Part shown: positions 1-9,113 of the stretch, in pieces | Layout: the number at the start of each line of letters is the position of its first letter | Position numbering within the stretch: the stretch's first letter is position 1 | NCBI GenBank assembly: GCA_016935235.1 | Contig: JAFGRJ010000124.1 | Location: 1 to 45,377, forward strand | Direction of reading: 5' to 3' | From: Candidatus Cloacimonadota bacterium | Lineage (GTDB): Bacteria > Cloacimonadota > Cloacimonadia > Cloacimonadales > TCS61 | DNA: 45,377 nucleotides | Notes under the pieces: model-generated | What the model was told of the DNA's origin: nothing | The model's database searches: none | The model's input: only the letters and a program-made list of their open reading frames with translations | Program-made: the position numbers and the translations under genes

Positions 1-1
1 C

Positions 2-871
2 ACCGGTGTGGATCCCTATGATGATCAGCCGATGATCCCCTACGACCTGGATGAGGACGGCGTTGTGGACAGCTGGGATGAGAATGGCTTGGTGGAATTC
101 GTTACGGTATGGCCTTCTCATTTCTTCGTGGGCGACTATCAGGACGGCTCTTTTCATGAACATTGTTTCAAAATAACCAAGAATGAAGAAATGGGCTGGG
201 TAGTCGCTTTCTTCATGGATGGTCGTTACCTGATGGAGTCTTATTATGAAACACCGGGCTATGAGGACTGGGCAGAAATTGCTCAGATAGCTGTATGCAT
301 GTCTACTGATCATGGCGCCACCTGGTCCGAACCTGCCTACCTTAATGCCAAGGTTGATGATGTAAACTTTTATCCCGAACTTGAGGGGATGCTGCCCTGT
401 TATATTTATCCCGCCGATGAGATAGAAATCGTCGAAAATAATCACGGCAGGATACCCATTATTTTCTTCAATGATAACAGCTATGGCTCCTATTCTTCAC
501 CAGTGGTTCATGGTCAAAATAATGGTGGAACTATTACCTATGCTGTTCTGGACATCGAAATTGTAACAGACACCGATGATAACACCGTTGCACCTGTTTA
601 CAATCTGGCTCAGAATTATCCCAATCCCTTCAACCCGATAACAACAATTGCCTACAGCCTGAAGGAAGCAGCTAATGTAACACTGGAAGTATTTAACATC
701 AAAGGACAGAAAGTAAAAACGCTCATCAATGAATTCAAGCAACCTAGCGATTACAGCGTGATCTGGGATGGCAGGGATGACCAGGGTCGCCTTCAGGACA
801 GCGGCATCTATTTCTACAAGCTTAATGTCGGAAAATACTCCTCAGCTAAAAAGATGTTATTGCTTAAATAA
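2..871 (+). CDS. C-terminal part of a secreted BNR-like protein with FlgD-like/type IX sorting domain (5' partial)
   Basis: The open frame runs in from the left edge, so the start codon lies outside the window and only about the last 290 residues are visible. The body contains one Asp-box-like stretch (STDHGATW), the signature turn of BNR/sialidase beta-propeller repeats. The last 90 residues begin with NYPNPFNP and continue with a FlgD-type Ig-like fold ending in SGIYFYKL and a KKMLLLK tail. This tail is the typical C-terminal sorting/anchoring module of secreted proteins in FCB-group bacteria (type IX secretion or a related route). I infer an exported, surface-attached or secreted protein; catalytic function is unknown because the N-terminal part is missing. 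A strong terminator follows directly. Confidence 0.85.
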   Translation, partial: TGVDPYDDQPMIPYDLDEDGVVDSWDENGLVEFVTVWPSHFFVGDYQDGSFHEHCFKITKNEEMGWVVAFFMDGRYLMESYYETPGYEDWAEIAQIAVCMSTDHGATWSEPAYLNAKVDDVNFYPELEGMLPCYIYPADEIEIVENNHGRIPIIFFNDNSYGSYSSPVVHGQNNGGTITYAVLDIEIVTDTDDNTVAPVYNLAQNYPNPFNPITTIAYSLKEAANVTLEVFNIKGQKVKTLINEFKQPSDYSVIWDGRDDQGRLQDSGIYFYKLNVGKYSSAKKMLLLK

Positions 872-898
872 ATAGAAAGGGAGTTCTACCATTAGACC

Positions 899-930
899 GG
901 GAGCACGGATTTCCGTGCTCCCTTTTTTTT
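899..930 (+). terminator. Rho-independent terminator after the secreted-protein gene
   Basis: A perfect 10-bp stem (GGGAGCACGG / CCGTGCTCCC, 899-908 and 913-922) with a 4-nt loop ATTT is followed by eight T residues (923-930). The T tract runs into the stop codon of the convergent minus-strand U32 gene. It lacks a T tract in the minus orientation, so it should act mainly on the + strand. Confidence 0.93.
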
Positions 931-2932
931 ACTTCAGACCGGCATCCCAGTTGAACTGAGAATACCGGGCTATTGGACGAGATTTCTGATAGGCTTCTAT
1001 CAAGCTGTGGATAAGGTATTGCGAGGGAAGCTGATAGGACAGGTCAAGGAGAAATCTGCGGAAACCGGCTTTATAAAGCTCATTTTTATGATGCAGCCAG
1101 GACACTGGTAGTTCGGGCACCAGACTGGTCAGTCCCTGTATCCTGAAACACCGCAGTTTTAACTCCTTACTGTTTATTATGCTATCCCGGCAACTCCTGA
1201 TGGGAACCCGTGAATAGAATAATTCAGGATAATAGAATAAAGGTACAATCCCTCTGCGATCCTTACCAGCAAGGAGATTCTTCCTGTCATTTTCCAGAGG
1301 ATAGACATACAATTCAACATCATGCTCCTTGAGAAATTGAATAGCGGCATCATTGAGTACATAAATGTTTTCAGCGGTGGAAATATGGATTTTAGCAGTT
1401 CTGGGCAGAAGGTCCTTCTGGGAAATATGGCTGAGCATGAATTGATGGAAACCGGAACGGTAAAAGGCCAGACATAATTGCCGATAGTATTCCAGATCGC
1501 TTTCCATGATGAATCTGGGAAGTTGCAGGATAATTCTGTGCCTGTTCTTCTTCAGAGTATAATTAGAGGGATTTAGATTCTCCCAGTCCTTTTTCTGCAG
1601 GTTCAGGATAAGGTAATGAAATTTATCCCAGTTCAATTTCTGGATCCAGCGGAGTGTAGAAATACGAATAAAGAGTTCGGATGAGGTGCAGATTTTCCCG
1701 GAACCTGTTTTCTGGAGAATATTGCTGATTTTTTTTTGTGACAGACGGTAATTTATTTTCTGTCTGTGTTCCGGGAAGCGGTGAGGAAATTTTTTCTGAG
1801 AACGACCGGTCAGGATTACCTGGTCGTTGATCCTGGCTTTAACCTCCTGGGTGAATATAGTGACCTCATTTCCTGCCTGAGCTCTGGTGACTGGCTGTCC
1901 CTGTTCCTGCATCTGGACTATTTTAAAACTCCGGGCATCTTCATCTCCCTGCGAAAGTAAGCGAAGACGGTCCTGAATATTGAGCAGGGTGCTGGTAGTG
2001 AAGGTAAAAGAATCTTTATTCCTTTTGCCAACCCGACCGATGACCTGGCCTGTATAAGGGATTTCAGTAAAGGGTTTCTGTAAATTCTTCCCCAGGAAAT
2101 ACTGGATTTTTTCCCGGCTCAGATCATTCTTAAGAATATCTCTGGCTTCCGGGAGCCGCGCAGGATCGTCGATCACCATGCGATAAGCTCTGGCTGTGAT
2201 ATAAACATATTCTGCGGATTTCATCCTGCCCTCAATCTTCAGTGATTTTATTCCCAGCTTGCAAAGATAGGGAACTAGGTCGATCAGTTGCAGGTCCCTG
2301 AGACTGAACAGATACCCATCTTTGTCCAGCTGCCGGTAAGCACGACGGCAGGGCTGGCAGCATAGTCCGCGATTAGCGCTCATACCACCCATGTAACTGC
2401 TGAACAGGCAGAGGCCAGATACGGAATAACAGAGGGCACCGTGAATAAATAATTCCAGTTCAACGCCGCTGCTTCTGGAAACGTGTTCCAGTTCTTTCAA
2501 GGTTAATTCACGTGCCAGGATTATTCTCTGCATGCCCAGATTATGGAAAAATTTACAGCCTGCTGAATTATGGACGGTCATCTGGGTACTGGCAAAAAGG
2601 GGAATTGAATCATGATATTTATGAAGCAGATGAAGAACTCCCAGGTCCTGGATGATGATAGCGGAGATTTTAATCTGTGAGATTTGATAGAGAATATTCA
2701 ATAATTCAGGCAGCTCATTATTTTTTATTAGGGTATTGAGGGTGAGGTAGACTTTTATTTTCTCATTGGTTGCTTTTTTTACCAGAACCTGCAACTGATC
2801 GATTGTGAAGTTCAGGGCTTTACCTCTGGCATTAAAGGATTTCAAGCCCAGGTAAACTGAGTCGGCACCTCCCTCCAGAGCAGCGTAGAAAGCTTCCGGG
2901 TTGCCGACCGGAAGCAGTAACTCGGGTTTCAT
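929..2932 (-). CDS. Peptidase U32 family protein, RlhA/YdcP-like (23S rRNA hydroxylation type)
   Basis: At 667 residues this matches the long U32 subfamily that carries an extra C-terminal domain (DUF3656), typified by E. coli RlhA (about 650 residues), which hydroxylates a cytidine in 23S rRNA. The N-terminal TIM-barrel-like U32 domain has the family signature around ELFIHGALCYSVSGLCLFS (residues 160-178). The cysteines Cys168, Cys175, Cys191/192 and Cys195 are where family members bind an iron-sulfur cluster. Despite the family name, these proteins act in RNA hydroxylation with prephenate, not as established proteases; which RNA is modified here cannot be read from sequence. The gene starts one base after the ispF stop codon and is last in the ispD-glmS-ispF operon. 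The tRNA-hydroxylating TrhP is a weaker alternative because it is shorter. Confidence 0.88.
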   Translation of the reverse strand: MKPELLLPVGNPEAFYAALEGGADSVYLGLKSFNARGKALNFTIDQLQVLVKKATNEKIKVYLTLNTLIKNNELPELLNILYQISQIKISAIIIQDLGVLHLLHKYHDSIPLFASTQMTVHNSAGCKFFHNLGMQRIILARELTLKELEHVSRSSGVELELFIHGALCYSVSGLCLFSSYMGGMSANRGLCCQPCRRAYRQLDKDGYLFSLRDLQLIDLVPYLCKLGIKSLKIEGRMKSAEYVYITARAYRMVIDDPARLPEARDILKNDLSREKIQYFLGKNLQKPFTEIPYTGQVIGRVGKRNKDSFTFTTSTLLNIQDRLRLLSQGDEDARSFKIVQMQEQGQPVTRAQAGNEVTIFTQEVKARINDQVILTGRSQKKFPHRFPEHRQKINYRLSQKKISNILQKTGSGKICTSSELFIRISTLRWIQKLNWDKFHYLILNLQKKDWENLNPSNYTLKKNRHRIILQLPRFIMESDLEYYRQLCLAFYRSGFHQFMLSHISQKDLLPRTAKIHISTAENIYVLNDAAIQFLKEHDVELYVYPLENDRKNLLAGKDRRGIVPLFYYPELFYSRVPIRSCRDSIINSKELKLRCFRIQGLTSLVPELPVSWLHHKNELYKAGFRRFLLDLSYQLPSQYLIHSLIEAYQKSRPIARYSQFNWDAGLK

Positions 2933-2933
2933 A

Positions 2934-3410
2934 TCAGAGAGTTTTCAGCAGGACCACAGCCGTTGCGGTTACTGCTTTACCGCGTCCTGTTATTCCCAGG
3001 CCTTCTTCGGTGGTTGCTTTGAGGGAAACATTCCACAGGTCAGTATGCAGATCGCTGGCAAGATTCTCCTGCATTTTTTTCAGGTAAGTCTGCAGTTTGG
3101 GCTTTTCAGCGCAGATGGTTGCATCGAGGTTGCCGATCTCATAACCCGTGTTATCCATGAGGTCGGTTATTTCCCGCAGCAGAATACGGCTGTCAATATC
3201 CCGGTAACGTTCGTCAGTATCAGGGAAATGCTGCCCGATATCTCCCTTGGCAAGTGCACCCAGGATGGCGTCTATCACAGCATGGATAAGTACATCGGCA
3301 TCAGAATGTCCCACCAGACCTTTAGGAAAGGGAATGTCCACTCCTCCCAGGATCAGTTTACCCCCGGTATCGCTCAGTTTATGAACATCATAACCATAGC
3401 CTATGCGCAT
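2934..3410 (-). CDS. ispF: 2-C-methyl-D-erythritol 2,4-cyclodiphosphate synthase
   Basis: Converts CDP-methylerythritol 2-phosphate to the cyclic diphosphate in the MEP isoprenoid pathway, releasing CMP. The protein starts MRIGYGYDVH, with the zinc ligands Asp8 and His10 in DVH, a third His at about 43 (DVLIHAVID), and the HSDADV and HFPDTD motifs. The 158-residue length is normal. An upstream in-frame ATG at 3431 would add seven residues and overlap glmS. I prefer 3410 because GGGAGGA lies 4 nt before it (reading GGGAGGACAGT-ATG) and directly follows the glmS TGA, implying translational coupling. Its pathway partner ispD sits just upstream in the same operon, with glmS between them. Confidence 0.96.
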   Translation of the reverse strand: MRIGYGYDVHKLSDTGGKLILGGVDIPFPKGLVGHSDADVLIHAVIDAILGALAKGDIGQHFPDTDERYRDIDSRILLREITDLMDNTGYEIGNLDATICAEKPKLQTYLKKMQENLASDLHTDLWNVSLKATTEEGLGITGRGKAVTATAVVLLKTL

Positions 3411-3423
3411 ACTGTCCTCCCGA

Positions 3424-6141
3424 TCAGTCAACTGTTATGGATTTGGATACATTTTTGGGCACGTCCGGATGGACTCCGTGTTCCATGATACCGAGTTTAT
3501 CCAGTTTTTCCTTTTTCTTGATACTCATCCGCAGAGCCAGAAGCTGCAGCACGATTGTAGCAGAAAAGGTGGTCATCAGGGAATCGCCTGTCTTGGGCAG
3601 GATAATGTAACTCCAGCCGTAGTATCCCTCATCATTGGGATTCATGCGTGCATTTTCCAGTAACTCGTCATTTTCCTCAGCTATGACAAAAGTATCGCCC
3701 CCGCGGATTTTATGAGTGTTGATCTGGGATATGGTCAAATTGATGTCCTGTTCTTCCGGTCCGGTTACATAGATCAATGGGTAATTCCTGTAGACATGGC
3801 TGAAAAAATCACGTTCAGAGACGAAATTCTTGAAGAATTCAGCTCCTTCCCGGGAAAGGTCAAAGGGGAAAGTCCTCTTGAATATATAATTTACCAGAGA
3901 CTGGGTCATGCTTCTGATCTCTAGTTCCGGAATACCTTCCTCCCGGGCGGAAGATTCCAGTTCAATTGTCAACTGATTGTAGTTTTTCAACATTGCCTTC
4001 ATATTTTTAATACCGAAGACAGTATTTCTTCCCAGGATTGTATTGGGACCATGTTTGAATTCGGAAGCTTCACCGCCCTCAGCATGATTTAGAACCGTCT
4101 CCCTTATCTTGAGAGCACCTTCCTTGGCTACACCGGTGAGTTTAGTGGCCAGAATATGCATGGAAGGTTCCATGTATATTTTCCCGGCAGCATATTCGAT
4201 CTGTTCCGCGGTTGTTTCGATTGTTTCTTTGATGAGTTGGGGTATGTCGTTAATGGATTTCAGGCGGGTTGTCAGTTTATGATTGAGGAGAGCTGTTTTC
4301 TCCTGATCTGCAGAACTAATATTCCTGATATTCTGCTCCAGCACCTTGATAGCCAGGTAGTAGAAAAGGGTTATCTGGTTGATGAAACTTTTAGTTGCCG
4401 GTACAGCGATTTCCGGGCCACAGAAAATCGGGATTGAAACATCGCATTTTTCCTGTCCCAGCGTGGAATTCATATTATTAACCAGTACAATGGTTTTAAT
4501 ATCCAGTCCGAGATTCTCCACATAATTGAAGATATCGATCAGATCCTTGGTTTCACCGCTCTGGGATACACCCAGGATAACATCATTATTGCAAAGGCTT
4601 TTGGAGAACTGTCCCCGGAAATTACCGGGGAGCACGGGTATTATGTCCAGATTGGCGATATCATTGAAGAAAATGGAAGCGATCATGGCAGCATGGAAGG
4701 ATGTCCCACAGGCAATGGCATAGATATTACGGTTGAACCTGCAGCTGTTTGCAACTATATCAAGGAAATGTTCGATGCTCTGATTGAACTCCTTGACATC
4801 ATTCATCTCGCTGATCGAATCCAGCGCTTTGGCGAGGAGCAGTTTTTTCTTGTTGAAATATGAGTTCAGGAGTTCAATAAAAGTGTTTTTATTGGCAGAA
4901 AAGAAGTATTTCTTCTCAAAATCTTTCTTTACCAGTTCATTGTAAATGGAAACATACTGTTCTCTGACTTTCTGATAGAATGCATCGGCTTTTACGGAAG
5001 ATTCAAACCTGGAAAACAGGTTCGTCTGTTGGACCGGATCCTCGGTTTTAAGGATGTTTCTGCCCAGATCTTCGATATCATCAAAGAAATTTTCCTTTTT
5101 TAGCAGCTCAATCATACGGGTTCCCGTATTTGAGCCACCCTGGAAAAGCTTGATAAGCTTACCGGAGGTTTCAACTTCCGCATAGATTTCCTGCTCCATG
5201 AAATACTGAAAAGGGGGAACCAGTTCTGTGTCCTCTGCTCTCAGTTTTGATCTTACCGGCTGTTTGGGGATATGGTCACCCGGATTGATTATGAATTCAG
5301 CCTGGTTAGGTCGCTTGATCTTGAGTTTGCGGAGGGCGAAGATCTTATAGTCATCAACTTTGAATTCCACGAACTCACCTTCACGAAGATTAATCAGGGT
5401 TTTGGTGAATTTAAGTACAGCAGTAAGATCGGAAGAAGCCAGTCCAAACCTGTTACCCTCTATTTCACCGATGCCAAAATACAGGCTGCTCCCGCCCTTG
5501 ATAGCGTAAATGAATTCGGTATAGGGGTCCACAATCACAGCGGCATAGGAGCCCACCATCCTGGAACTGGCAATGATTATGGCATTGCGCATGGACTGGC
5601 AGCGAATCTGGGGATTGTGCTGGTCCCTGTCGCCGTGTCTTCCCAGTTCATTATCGAAATAATGCTCAATAGTATGAACCAGCATTTCGCCATCATTATT
5701 GGAAACAACATTATGACCTTCTGAGATCAGGAAACTTTTCAATTCCCGGGAATTGGTGATATTGCCATTATGAGCACCATAAATGTGCTGCTTGCATTTT
5801 ACTTCATGGGGTTGAGCGTTCTTGGGTGTGACAGTGCCAAATGTCGCCCAGCGAACCTGACCACAGAAAATTTTTCCCTGCTGCTTATCGATTCCCAGTG
5901 TTTTGACCAGAGTACTGGGTGCTCCTACATCCTTAAGCAGAATGATATTTTTCTTACCATCCTGGAATACACCGCCCGTGGAATCATAACCCCTGTATTC
6001 AAGGGCTTTTAGCAGTGTGGCAGCGTACTGGCCGAGCTTGACACTCACCCGGGCAAGTCCCAAACCCAGCACACCACAGCCCAGACCGGGGATAGGTATA
6101 TTAATCGTAAAATCAAATTTTCTTAATATCTTTTCTATCAT
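3424..6141 (-). CDS. glmS: Enlarged GlmS-like glutamine--fructose-6-phosphate aminotransferase (GATase II + two SIS domains)
   Basis: Family role: makes glucosamine-6-phosphate from fructose-6-phosphate and glutamine, the first step to UDP-GlcNAc. The glutaminase domain (about 22-255) shows CGVLGLG, RGYDSTG (50-56), RWATFG (97-102) and HNGN (124-127). The linker motif MEQEIY is near 315-320. SIS1 (about 472-605) has ACGTSFHA and SQSGET; SIS2 (from about 650) has KEGALKIRE and KHGP (697-700). The C-terminus PKNVSKSITVD matches the family end, including the Lys that enters the sugar site. Oddities: 905 residues against about 600-610; the expected N-terminal nucleophile is Cys22 with no Met before it; about 110 extra residues separate linker and SIS1; about 70 extra lie inside SIS2. 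It overlaps ispD by 4 nt (ATGA). Activity as a true GlmS is likely but not certain. Confidence 0.85.
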   Translation of the reverse strand: MIEKILRKFDFTINIPIPGLGCGVLGLGLARVSVKLGQYAATLLKALEYRGYDSTGGVFQDGKKNIILLKDVGAPSTLVKTLGIDKQQGKIFCGQVRWATFGTVTPKNAQPHEVKCKQHIYGAHNGNITNSRELKSFLISEGHNVVSNNDGEMLVHTIEHYFDNELGRHGDRDQHNPQIRCQSMRNAIIIASSRMVGSYAAVIVDPYTEFIYAIKGGSSLYFGIGEIEGNRFGLASSDLTAVLKFTKTLINLREGEFVEFKVDDYKIFALRKLKIKRPNQAEFIINPGDHIPKQPVRSKLRAEDTELVPPFQYFMEQEIYAEVETSGKLIKLFQGGSNTGTRMIELLKKENFFDDIEDLGRNILKTEDPVQQTNLFSRFESSVKADAFYQKVREQYVSIYNELVKKDFEKKYFFSANKNTFIELLNSYFNKKKLLLAKALDSISEMNDVKEFNQSIEHFLDIVANSCRFNRNIYAIACGTSFHAAMIASIFFNDIANLDIIPVLPGNFRGQFSKSLCNNDVILGVSQSGETKDLIDIFNYVENLGLDIKTIVLVNNMNSTLGQEKCDVSIPIFCGPEIAVPATKSFINQITLFYYLAIKVLEQNIRNISSADQEKTALLNHKLTTRLKSINDIPQLIKETIETTAEQIEYAAGKIYMEPSMHILATKLTGVAKEGALKIRETVLNHAEGGEASEFKHGPNTILGRNTVFGIKNMKAMLKNYNQLTIELESSAREEGIPELEIRSMTQSLVNYIFKRTFPFDLSREGAEFFKNFVSERDFFSHVYRNYPLIYVTGPEEQDINLTISQINTHKIRGGDTFVIAEENDELLENARMNPNDEGYYGWSYIILPKTGDSLMTTFSATIVLQLLALRMSIKKKEKLDKLGIMEHGVHPDVPKNVSKSITVD

Positions 6142-6833
6142 ATTTTTTTTCCCTGATGCTTCCTCTTTATGAGAACTTCCGCCATCACAAGATCATCAAA
6201 ATAGGTAATCTTAAAATTAGTGCCGGTCGTTTCCCATCCGAATACGTTATGACCGTAATGCTCGAGAATAGCGGCATCATCTGTGAATTCAAGATGGTCT
6301 GCAACAGACTTCCGATGCATGTCCAAAATAAGTTCATAAGCGAACACCTGAGGAGTCAATGCGTTGAATAATCCCACTCGATCAATGGTTTTCTGAATTT
6401 TATCTCCGGTCATCACCTTTATGGTATCTCTTACTTTTACAACAGGGATAACAGCCTGCTTCAGTTTGACCAGACGAAGTAGATTACTGATATCCTCCGA
6501 CTTAACAAAGGGCCTTACTCCATCGTGGATAAGAACATATGCAGTTTCAGGAGCACATTTTCTCAGGGCGTTGAATACTGATTCCTGACGTGTGTTTCCA
6601 CCAGGGACTATCTGAATTTTAGTGGAGGGGTATTCCAATTTTATTTTATCGGAATAAACGGACATTTCCGGTGCCGGTAGGGTTATGATGATTGAATCGA
6701 TCCCGGGATGAGTGAAAAAAACATCGATGGTCCAGAAAAGCAGTGGTCTGCCGGCAAGGGACAGAAACTGCTTTTTGTGCAGGGTATTCATTCTGTTACC
6801 GCTTCCCCCAGCGGTTATGATGGCAGTATTCAA
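6138..6833 (-). CDS. ispD: 2-C-methyl-D-erythritol 4-phosphate cytidylyltransferase
   Basis: Transfers CMP from CTP to methylerythritol 4-phosphate in the MEP pathway. At 231 residues it has normal length. Visible motifs are the nucleotide-binding start ITAGGSGNRM, KKQF, PGGNTRQESV, HDGVRPFV and the ALTPQVF stretch. The start codon is TTG at 6833: translation then begins MNTAIITAGG, and GAGGT lies 7 nt upstream, so this start is well supported. It is the first gene of the operon ispD-glmS-ispF-U32, beginning 20 nt after the HD-GYP regulator gene. Confidence 0.95.
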   Translation of the reverse strand: MNTAIITAGGSGNRMNTLHKKQFLSLAGRPLLFWTIDVFFTHPGIDSIIITLPAPEMSVYSDKIKLEYPSTKIQIVPGGNTRQESVFNALRKCAPETAYVLIHDGVRPFVKSEDISNLLRLVKLKQAVIPVVKVRDTIKVMTGDKIQKTIDRVGLFNALTPQVFAYELILDMHRKSVADHLEFTDDAAILEHYGHNVFGWETTGTNFKITYFDDLVMAEVLIKRKHQGKKI

Positions 6834-6853
6834 TTCTTTTACCTCAAGGGTGT

Positions 6854-8590
6854 TCAGAAGCTAAACCCTTTTTCCTGAAACAGTTTCAAGCAGGCATCCA
6901 CAGTATCTGCATCATACAGGATACCTTTATTCCGGTCAATTTCCTCCAAAGCGCTTTTAATATCCATCTGTGGCCGGTATGGTCTGTGATTGATCATCGC
7001 TTCGGTCACATCCGCTACACATAGTATCCTGGCTTCAGGCAGTATTTCCCCTTTTTTCAGTCCTCGGGGATATCCTGAACCATTCATCAATTCATGGTGC
7101 TGCAGAACAATATCCGCTATGGGTTCTGGGAAGGCAATAGTATTGAGTATTTCATAACCGGTTTGAGGATGCAGTTTTATCAGGTCGAGTTCGGCTTTCA
7201 GCAATTTTCTTCCCTTTGCCAGGATATCGGAGGGGACATTCAATTTACCTATATCATGCAGTTGAGAAGCGGTGTATAATTTTTCTATCTGCTGTTCCGG
7301 CAGATTCATTTCCAGTGCAATTGCTTCCGCCAGCTTTGCCACGCGCCGCTGGTGTTGAGCGGTATAGGGATCCCTGATCTCTATGGCTGCTATAAGACCT
7401 TTAACGGTGTCATGATACAGTTTCCTGGACTTAAGATAACTCATACGCAGCTTTATCTTGTCACTTCTCTTCTCGGTAATGTCATGCAGTATTGCTATAA
7501 ATCCCCGGAATTGCCCATTCTCGCTCATCGGTATGTGAGTAAGTGTGATATATTTTCTTCTTTCCTTTCCTTTTCCCAGAGTAAATTCGCTACTGGTGGT
7601 TGCAGAGGTTTCAGATCTACTGTCGCATATTTCCACAAATCGTTGCAGGTGGCTGAATTCGGAGAGATTTCTGCCCACGGCATCCTGTTCCGGTAATTTA
7701 AGCATCGCAATTGCAGCTTGGTTAATGAAACTCAGTATACCGGAGTCATCAACAATCAGAATTCCTTCTTTTATCGAAGAAACTATATTTCGCAGGTCTT
7801 CCTCTTTTTTCCTGGTATCGACCAGTGTGTTGTAACATTGGGTGATATCGGTTATAATGCCCTGAAGAGCAACTGGTTGTCCTTTGTCCCCCCAGGTAAT
7901 GACATTGGTCTGATGGAACCACCTGGGATTACCAGAGCTATCTATGATCTTGTACTCATAATAGGGAGGTGCTTTCCCCGACACTATTTTCTGCCATTCC
8001 TCTTCATAGTATTTCTTCATATCAGGATGCAATAATTTGCACAATAGATCAGGAGTATCATAGAAAGCCTTCTGATCGTAACCGGTCAACTTCTTACAGG
8101 CGGGATTGATGAATTCGATTTTTCGGTCTGGTATTGAGATCTTGAAAATAATATCACCCAGATCAGCTGTCAGCCGCGAATACATTTCTGTGCTATGATG
8201 CCTTATTTTATCCTGTTCATGCTTGTAAAGGGCGATTTCCATAACCGCTTTAAGTTCAGATACCTCGTAAGGCTTCATTATATAGCCATAGGGTTCTGAG
8301 GTCACAGCCTTCTGGATCGTCTGCCTGTCGGCATGAGCGGTAAGAAAAATTACCGGGATATTCATTTCTTTATACATTATCTCAGCAGCTTGAGTTCCTT
8401 CCATTTTTCCGGACAGCACAATATCCATGATAACCAGGTCGGGTTTTTCCTGCCGGGCTGTGATGAGTGCTTTCTCTGCAGTGTTGACAGCTCCCAGGGC
8501 AACATAACCAAATTGCTTCACATTCATCCGGATTTCTTCTGCAATGATGTTCTCATCTTCCACAATTAATATTTTTTTTCTAGATGACAT
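6854..8590 (-). CDS. Response regulator with two PAS domains and an HD-GYP output domain
   Basis: A soluble signalling protein. Receiver domain at 1-125, with acidic residues Glu11/Asp12, phospho-acceptor Asp56 (VIMD) and Lys106; PAS domains at about 135-255 and 262-375, where the first ends with a PAC-like stretch; HD-GYP phosphodiesterase domain at about 390-578. The metal and substrate motifs are present: HD at 445-446 (QLHDIGK) and HHELMNGSGYP (498-508). The family degrades cyclic dinucleotides, mostly cyclic di-GMP; the Asn in place of the Asp of HHExxDG is a common variant and does not by itself mean inactivity. No sensor kinase is encoded nearby. GGAG lies directly before the ATG and a TTGACA box is about 50 nt upstream. 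Confidence 0.93.
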   Translation of the reverse strand: MSSRKKILIVEDENIIAEEIRMNVKQFGYVALGAVNTAEKALITARQEKPDLVIMDIVLSGKMEGTQAAEIMYKEMNIPVIFLTAHADRQTIQKAVTSEPYGYIMKPYEVSELKAVMEIALYKHEQDKIRHHSTEMYSRLTADLGDIIFKISIPDRKIEFINPACKKLTGYDQKAFYDTPDLLCKLLHPDMKKYYEEEWQKIVSGKAPPYYEYKIIDSSGNPRWFHQTNVITWGDKGQPVALQGIITDITQCYNTLVDTRKKEEDLRNIVSSIKEGILIVDDSGILSFINQAAIAMLKLPEQDAVGRNLSEFSHLQRFVEICDSRSETSATTSSEFTLGKGKERRKYITLTHIPMSENGQFRGFIAILHDITEKRSDKIKLRMSYLKSRKLYHDTVKGLIAAIEIRDPYTAQHQRRVAKLAEAIALEMNLPEQQIEKLYTASQLHDIGKLNVPSDILAKGRKLLKAELDLIKLHPQTGYEILNTIAFPEPIADIVLQHHELMNGSGYPRGLKKGEILPEARILCVADVTEAMINHRPYRPQMDIKSALEEIDRNKGILYDADTVDACLKLFQEKGFSF

Positions 8591-8618
8591 CTCCTGCTAC
8601 CTTTTTAGCGCATTCTCC

Positions 8619-8647
8619 TTATTGTTCCCGGATTGGCAAAATGTCAA
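8619..8647 (-). promoter_or_regulatory. Candidate sigma-70-type promoter for the HD-GYP regulator gene
   Basis: On the minus strand TTGACA (8647-8642) is followed after 17 nt by CAATAA (8624-8619). The -35 is perfect, the -10 is poor. It is the only good candidate in the 134-nt gap 8591-8724, which otherwise shows nothing recognisable. Confidence 0.4.
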
Positions 8648-8724
8648 GAGCAATATTGGAATGAAGATAGGAATGGAAAAGAGATTGGTACTTTCTTAAT
8701 TTATTTTGAAATACCGATAATGAA

Positions 8725-9060
8725 TTAATGATCGCAGGGATTAGTTCCCGTTTCCAGTTTGTTCTCAAGAAAGAGGTTGATCAAATCCTGCGGCAACTGA
8801 CCTGTGGCTCCGGTTATAACCTCGATATTCTGCATGTTGAAATGCTGTCTGGCTCTATGTCCCATGCCACCACATATGACAACACTGATTCCCTTATCAG
8901 CCAGGAAATGAGGATATGCTCCCGGTTCATGGACGGGTGGTATAAGAGTCTCCTCGCTTTTGATTTCTTTATTATCAACGGTGTAAACAGCAAAATTCTG
9001 ACAATGACCAAAATGCTGTGCTAAAAGCCCATTATTCACCGGTATAGCTATTTTCTTCAT
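8725..9060 (-). CDS. NifX/NifB-associated FeMo-cofactor-type family protein (ORP-like), second copy
   Basis: A 111-residue protein of the dinitrogenase iron-molybdenum cofactor family (PF02579), which includes NifX, NafY, the C-terminal part of NifB and the orange protein ORP. Recognisable features are MKKIAIPVNNG at the start, the QHFGHCQNFAVY stretch, an Ala/Gly-rich core (VICGGMGHRA) and a Cys-Asp-His tail. The family binds metal-sulfur clusters; no nif genes are here, so nitrogen fixation is not implied. The start at 9060 is chosen over an upstream ATG at 9087 because AGGAG sits about 6 nt before it. It is the last gene of the DUF134-MinD-NifX cluster, 53 nt after the first NifX-like gene. 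Confidence 0.88.
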   Translation of the reverse strand: MKKIAIPVNNGLLAQHFGHCQNFAVYTVDNKEIKSEETLIPPVHEPGAYPHFLADKGISVVICGGMGHRARQHFNMQNIEVITGATGQLPQDLINLFLENKLETGTNPCDH

Positions 9061-9113
9061 TTTATCTCCTTTTAAACTGAAATCCAATATTATCGGAAGA
9101 GCAACAGACGGAT

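Noticed and set aside
899-930. Terminator acting also for the minus-strand U32 gene
   Set aside because: After the stem, the minus strand reads GGTCTAATGG with no T run; only the + direction has the needed T tract.
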